A stretch of DNA of 64,000 nt from Pigmentiphaga kullae (GTDB lineage: Bacteria; Pseudomonadota; Gammaproteobacteria; Burkholderiales; Burkholderiaceae_B). Shown here piece by piece: positions 63,551 to 64,000 of this stretch. Within the stretch, counting starts at the first letter, position 1. Every line of letters starts with the position of its first letter. The stretch spans positions 620,001 to 684,000 of the forward strand of contig NZ_SGXC01000001.1 in the NCBI RefSeq assembly GCF_004216695.1, given 5' to 3'. A program made the translations under genes and the position numbers. Below the pieces are notes generated by a model. It ran no database searches and was not told the DNA's origin. It was given only the letters and a program-made list of their open reading frames with translations.

Positions 63551-64000
63551 TTACACGCCTACAGGTTTCCGCACCCCCGTTCCCTCGTGCCGCAGTACCG
63601 CCTCGACCACTTCCGCATCGGGCCTTTCACCCATGGGCTCCCAGTTTTTCACGGGCCGCCCTTCCTTGAGCGCACGCAGCTCTCTCAGCCATATTTGCCG
63701 GAGCAGCATGACTCCCTTGTCCGTACGCGACAAGTGATCCTGCGACCGGTCGACCAGCCTGCCCTGGCCCACCTGGGCGATGTAGTCTTCCAGAGTAACC
63801 AGATTGGGATGATTCAGCGCATCGGCAAGATAGAGCTCGCCGGCCACGATGCGCTCTCCGTATTCCTTTACCGGCATCGCCTGGCGTTCGGCCAGGTAAT
63901 CGGCGTAATGCCGGCGGTACTCCGGCAGTTCATCCTCGCTGATGCGCACCTCTTGCGTGACGAACACCAGGTGATTCTCGTCGTCCGTCGGCACGTGGAT
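63551..64000 (-). CDS. Probable Rieske aromatic ring-hydroxylating oxygenase alpha subunit, C-terminal part, cut by window edge
   Basis: The last 149 residues (frame open to the edge at 64000) end in DYIAQVGQGRLVDRSQDHLSRTDKGVMLLRQIWLRELRALKEG, which resembles the C-terminal tail of phthalate/phenoxybenzoate-type Rieske oxygenase alpha subunits. The Rieske and mononuclear-iron residues lie upstream, outside the window. The stop is 63551. It precedes the phenol operon on the same strand, but the strong sigma-54 promoter separates them. Confidence 0.68.
   Translation of the reverse strand: MHVPTDDENHLVFVTQEVRISEDELPEYRRHYADYLAERQAMPVKEYGERIVAGELYLADALNHPNLVTLEDYIAQVGQGRLVDRSQDHLSRTDKGVMLLRQIWLRELRALKEGRPVKNWEPMGERPDAEVVEAVLRHEGTGVRKPVGV

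Overview
The window reads as a chromosomal segment of a GC-rich betaproteobacterium of the Alcaligenaceae type (Bordetella, Achromobacter or a close relative). The main pointers are eight orphan Bug/TctC-type periplasmic receptors, the gshB–EIIA–HPr–EI cluster, the metX–metW pair, a torF-like porin–glnK–amtB operon and ubiK. Genus is an inference from gene content. I see no rRNA, tRNA, CRISPR array, insertion sequence or phage gene. Most long antisense ORFs are GC-rich shadows of real genes.

Layout. 0–4 kb: the start of a thiolase, an MBL-fold hydrolase, a DUF502 membrane protein and a large carboxypeptidase-regulatory-domain lipoprotein. 4–9 kb: an alcohol/aldehyde oxidation set (Bug receptor, Fe-dependent alcohol dehydrogenase, aldehyde dehydrogenase) divergent from a LysR regulator across a 17-bp palindrome. 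9–12 kb: an I78-like lipoprotein, an AraC regulator divergent from an EamA exporter, and a Bug receptor. 12–16.6 kb: a TctD/TctE-like two-component system co-transcribed with a Bug receptor and divergent from a lipid-anchored MBL protein, with a mirrored pair of repeats between them. 16.6–24 kb: metallophosphoesterase, metW, metX behind a probable SAM-II riboswitch, a LuxR-type regulator, and the PTS/gshB cluster. 24–27.2 kb: guanine deaminase and an ABC exporter.

27.3–45.6 kb is an accessory catabolic island. It holds two divergent operons: Bug, CoA transferase, enoyl-CoA hydratase, HMG-CoA-lyase-like enzyme and IclR on the left, and TPP enzyme, Bug, DUF6282 metallohydrolase and CobW GTPase on the right. 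They flank a 20-bp perfect palindrome. A second regulon follows: Bug, amidohydrolase and SDR; a lone Bug; and a LigB–LigA fused extradiol dioxygenase with an aldehyde dehydrogenase. An AraC regulator heads it, and a matching direct-repeat box sits in front of both parts. The substrate is not recognisable and the combination is the best candidate for an undescribed pathway.

45.6–51.3 kb: a complete branched-chain-amino-acid-type (Liv) ABC transporter and a GntR regulator with TGTATACA-type operators. 51.6–54.4 kb: nitrogen module torF-like–glnK–amtB with a sigma-54 promoter and NtrC-like sites, then ubiK. 54.7–56 kb: YciI-like protein plus Bug. 56–63.4 kb: a multicomponent phenol hydroxylase operon (dmpKLMNOP) with ferredoxin, porin and catechol 2,3-dioxygenase, driven by a near-consensus sigma-54 promoter and closed by a strong intrinsic terminator. 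The right edge cuts a gene ending like a Rieske oxygenase alpha subunit.

All functional calls are from reading motifs and overall similarity by eye. No database search or computation was run.
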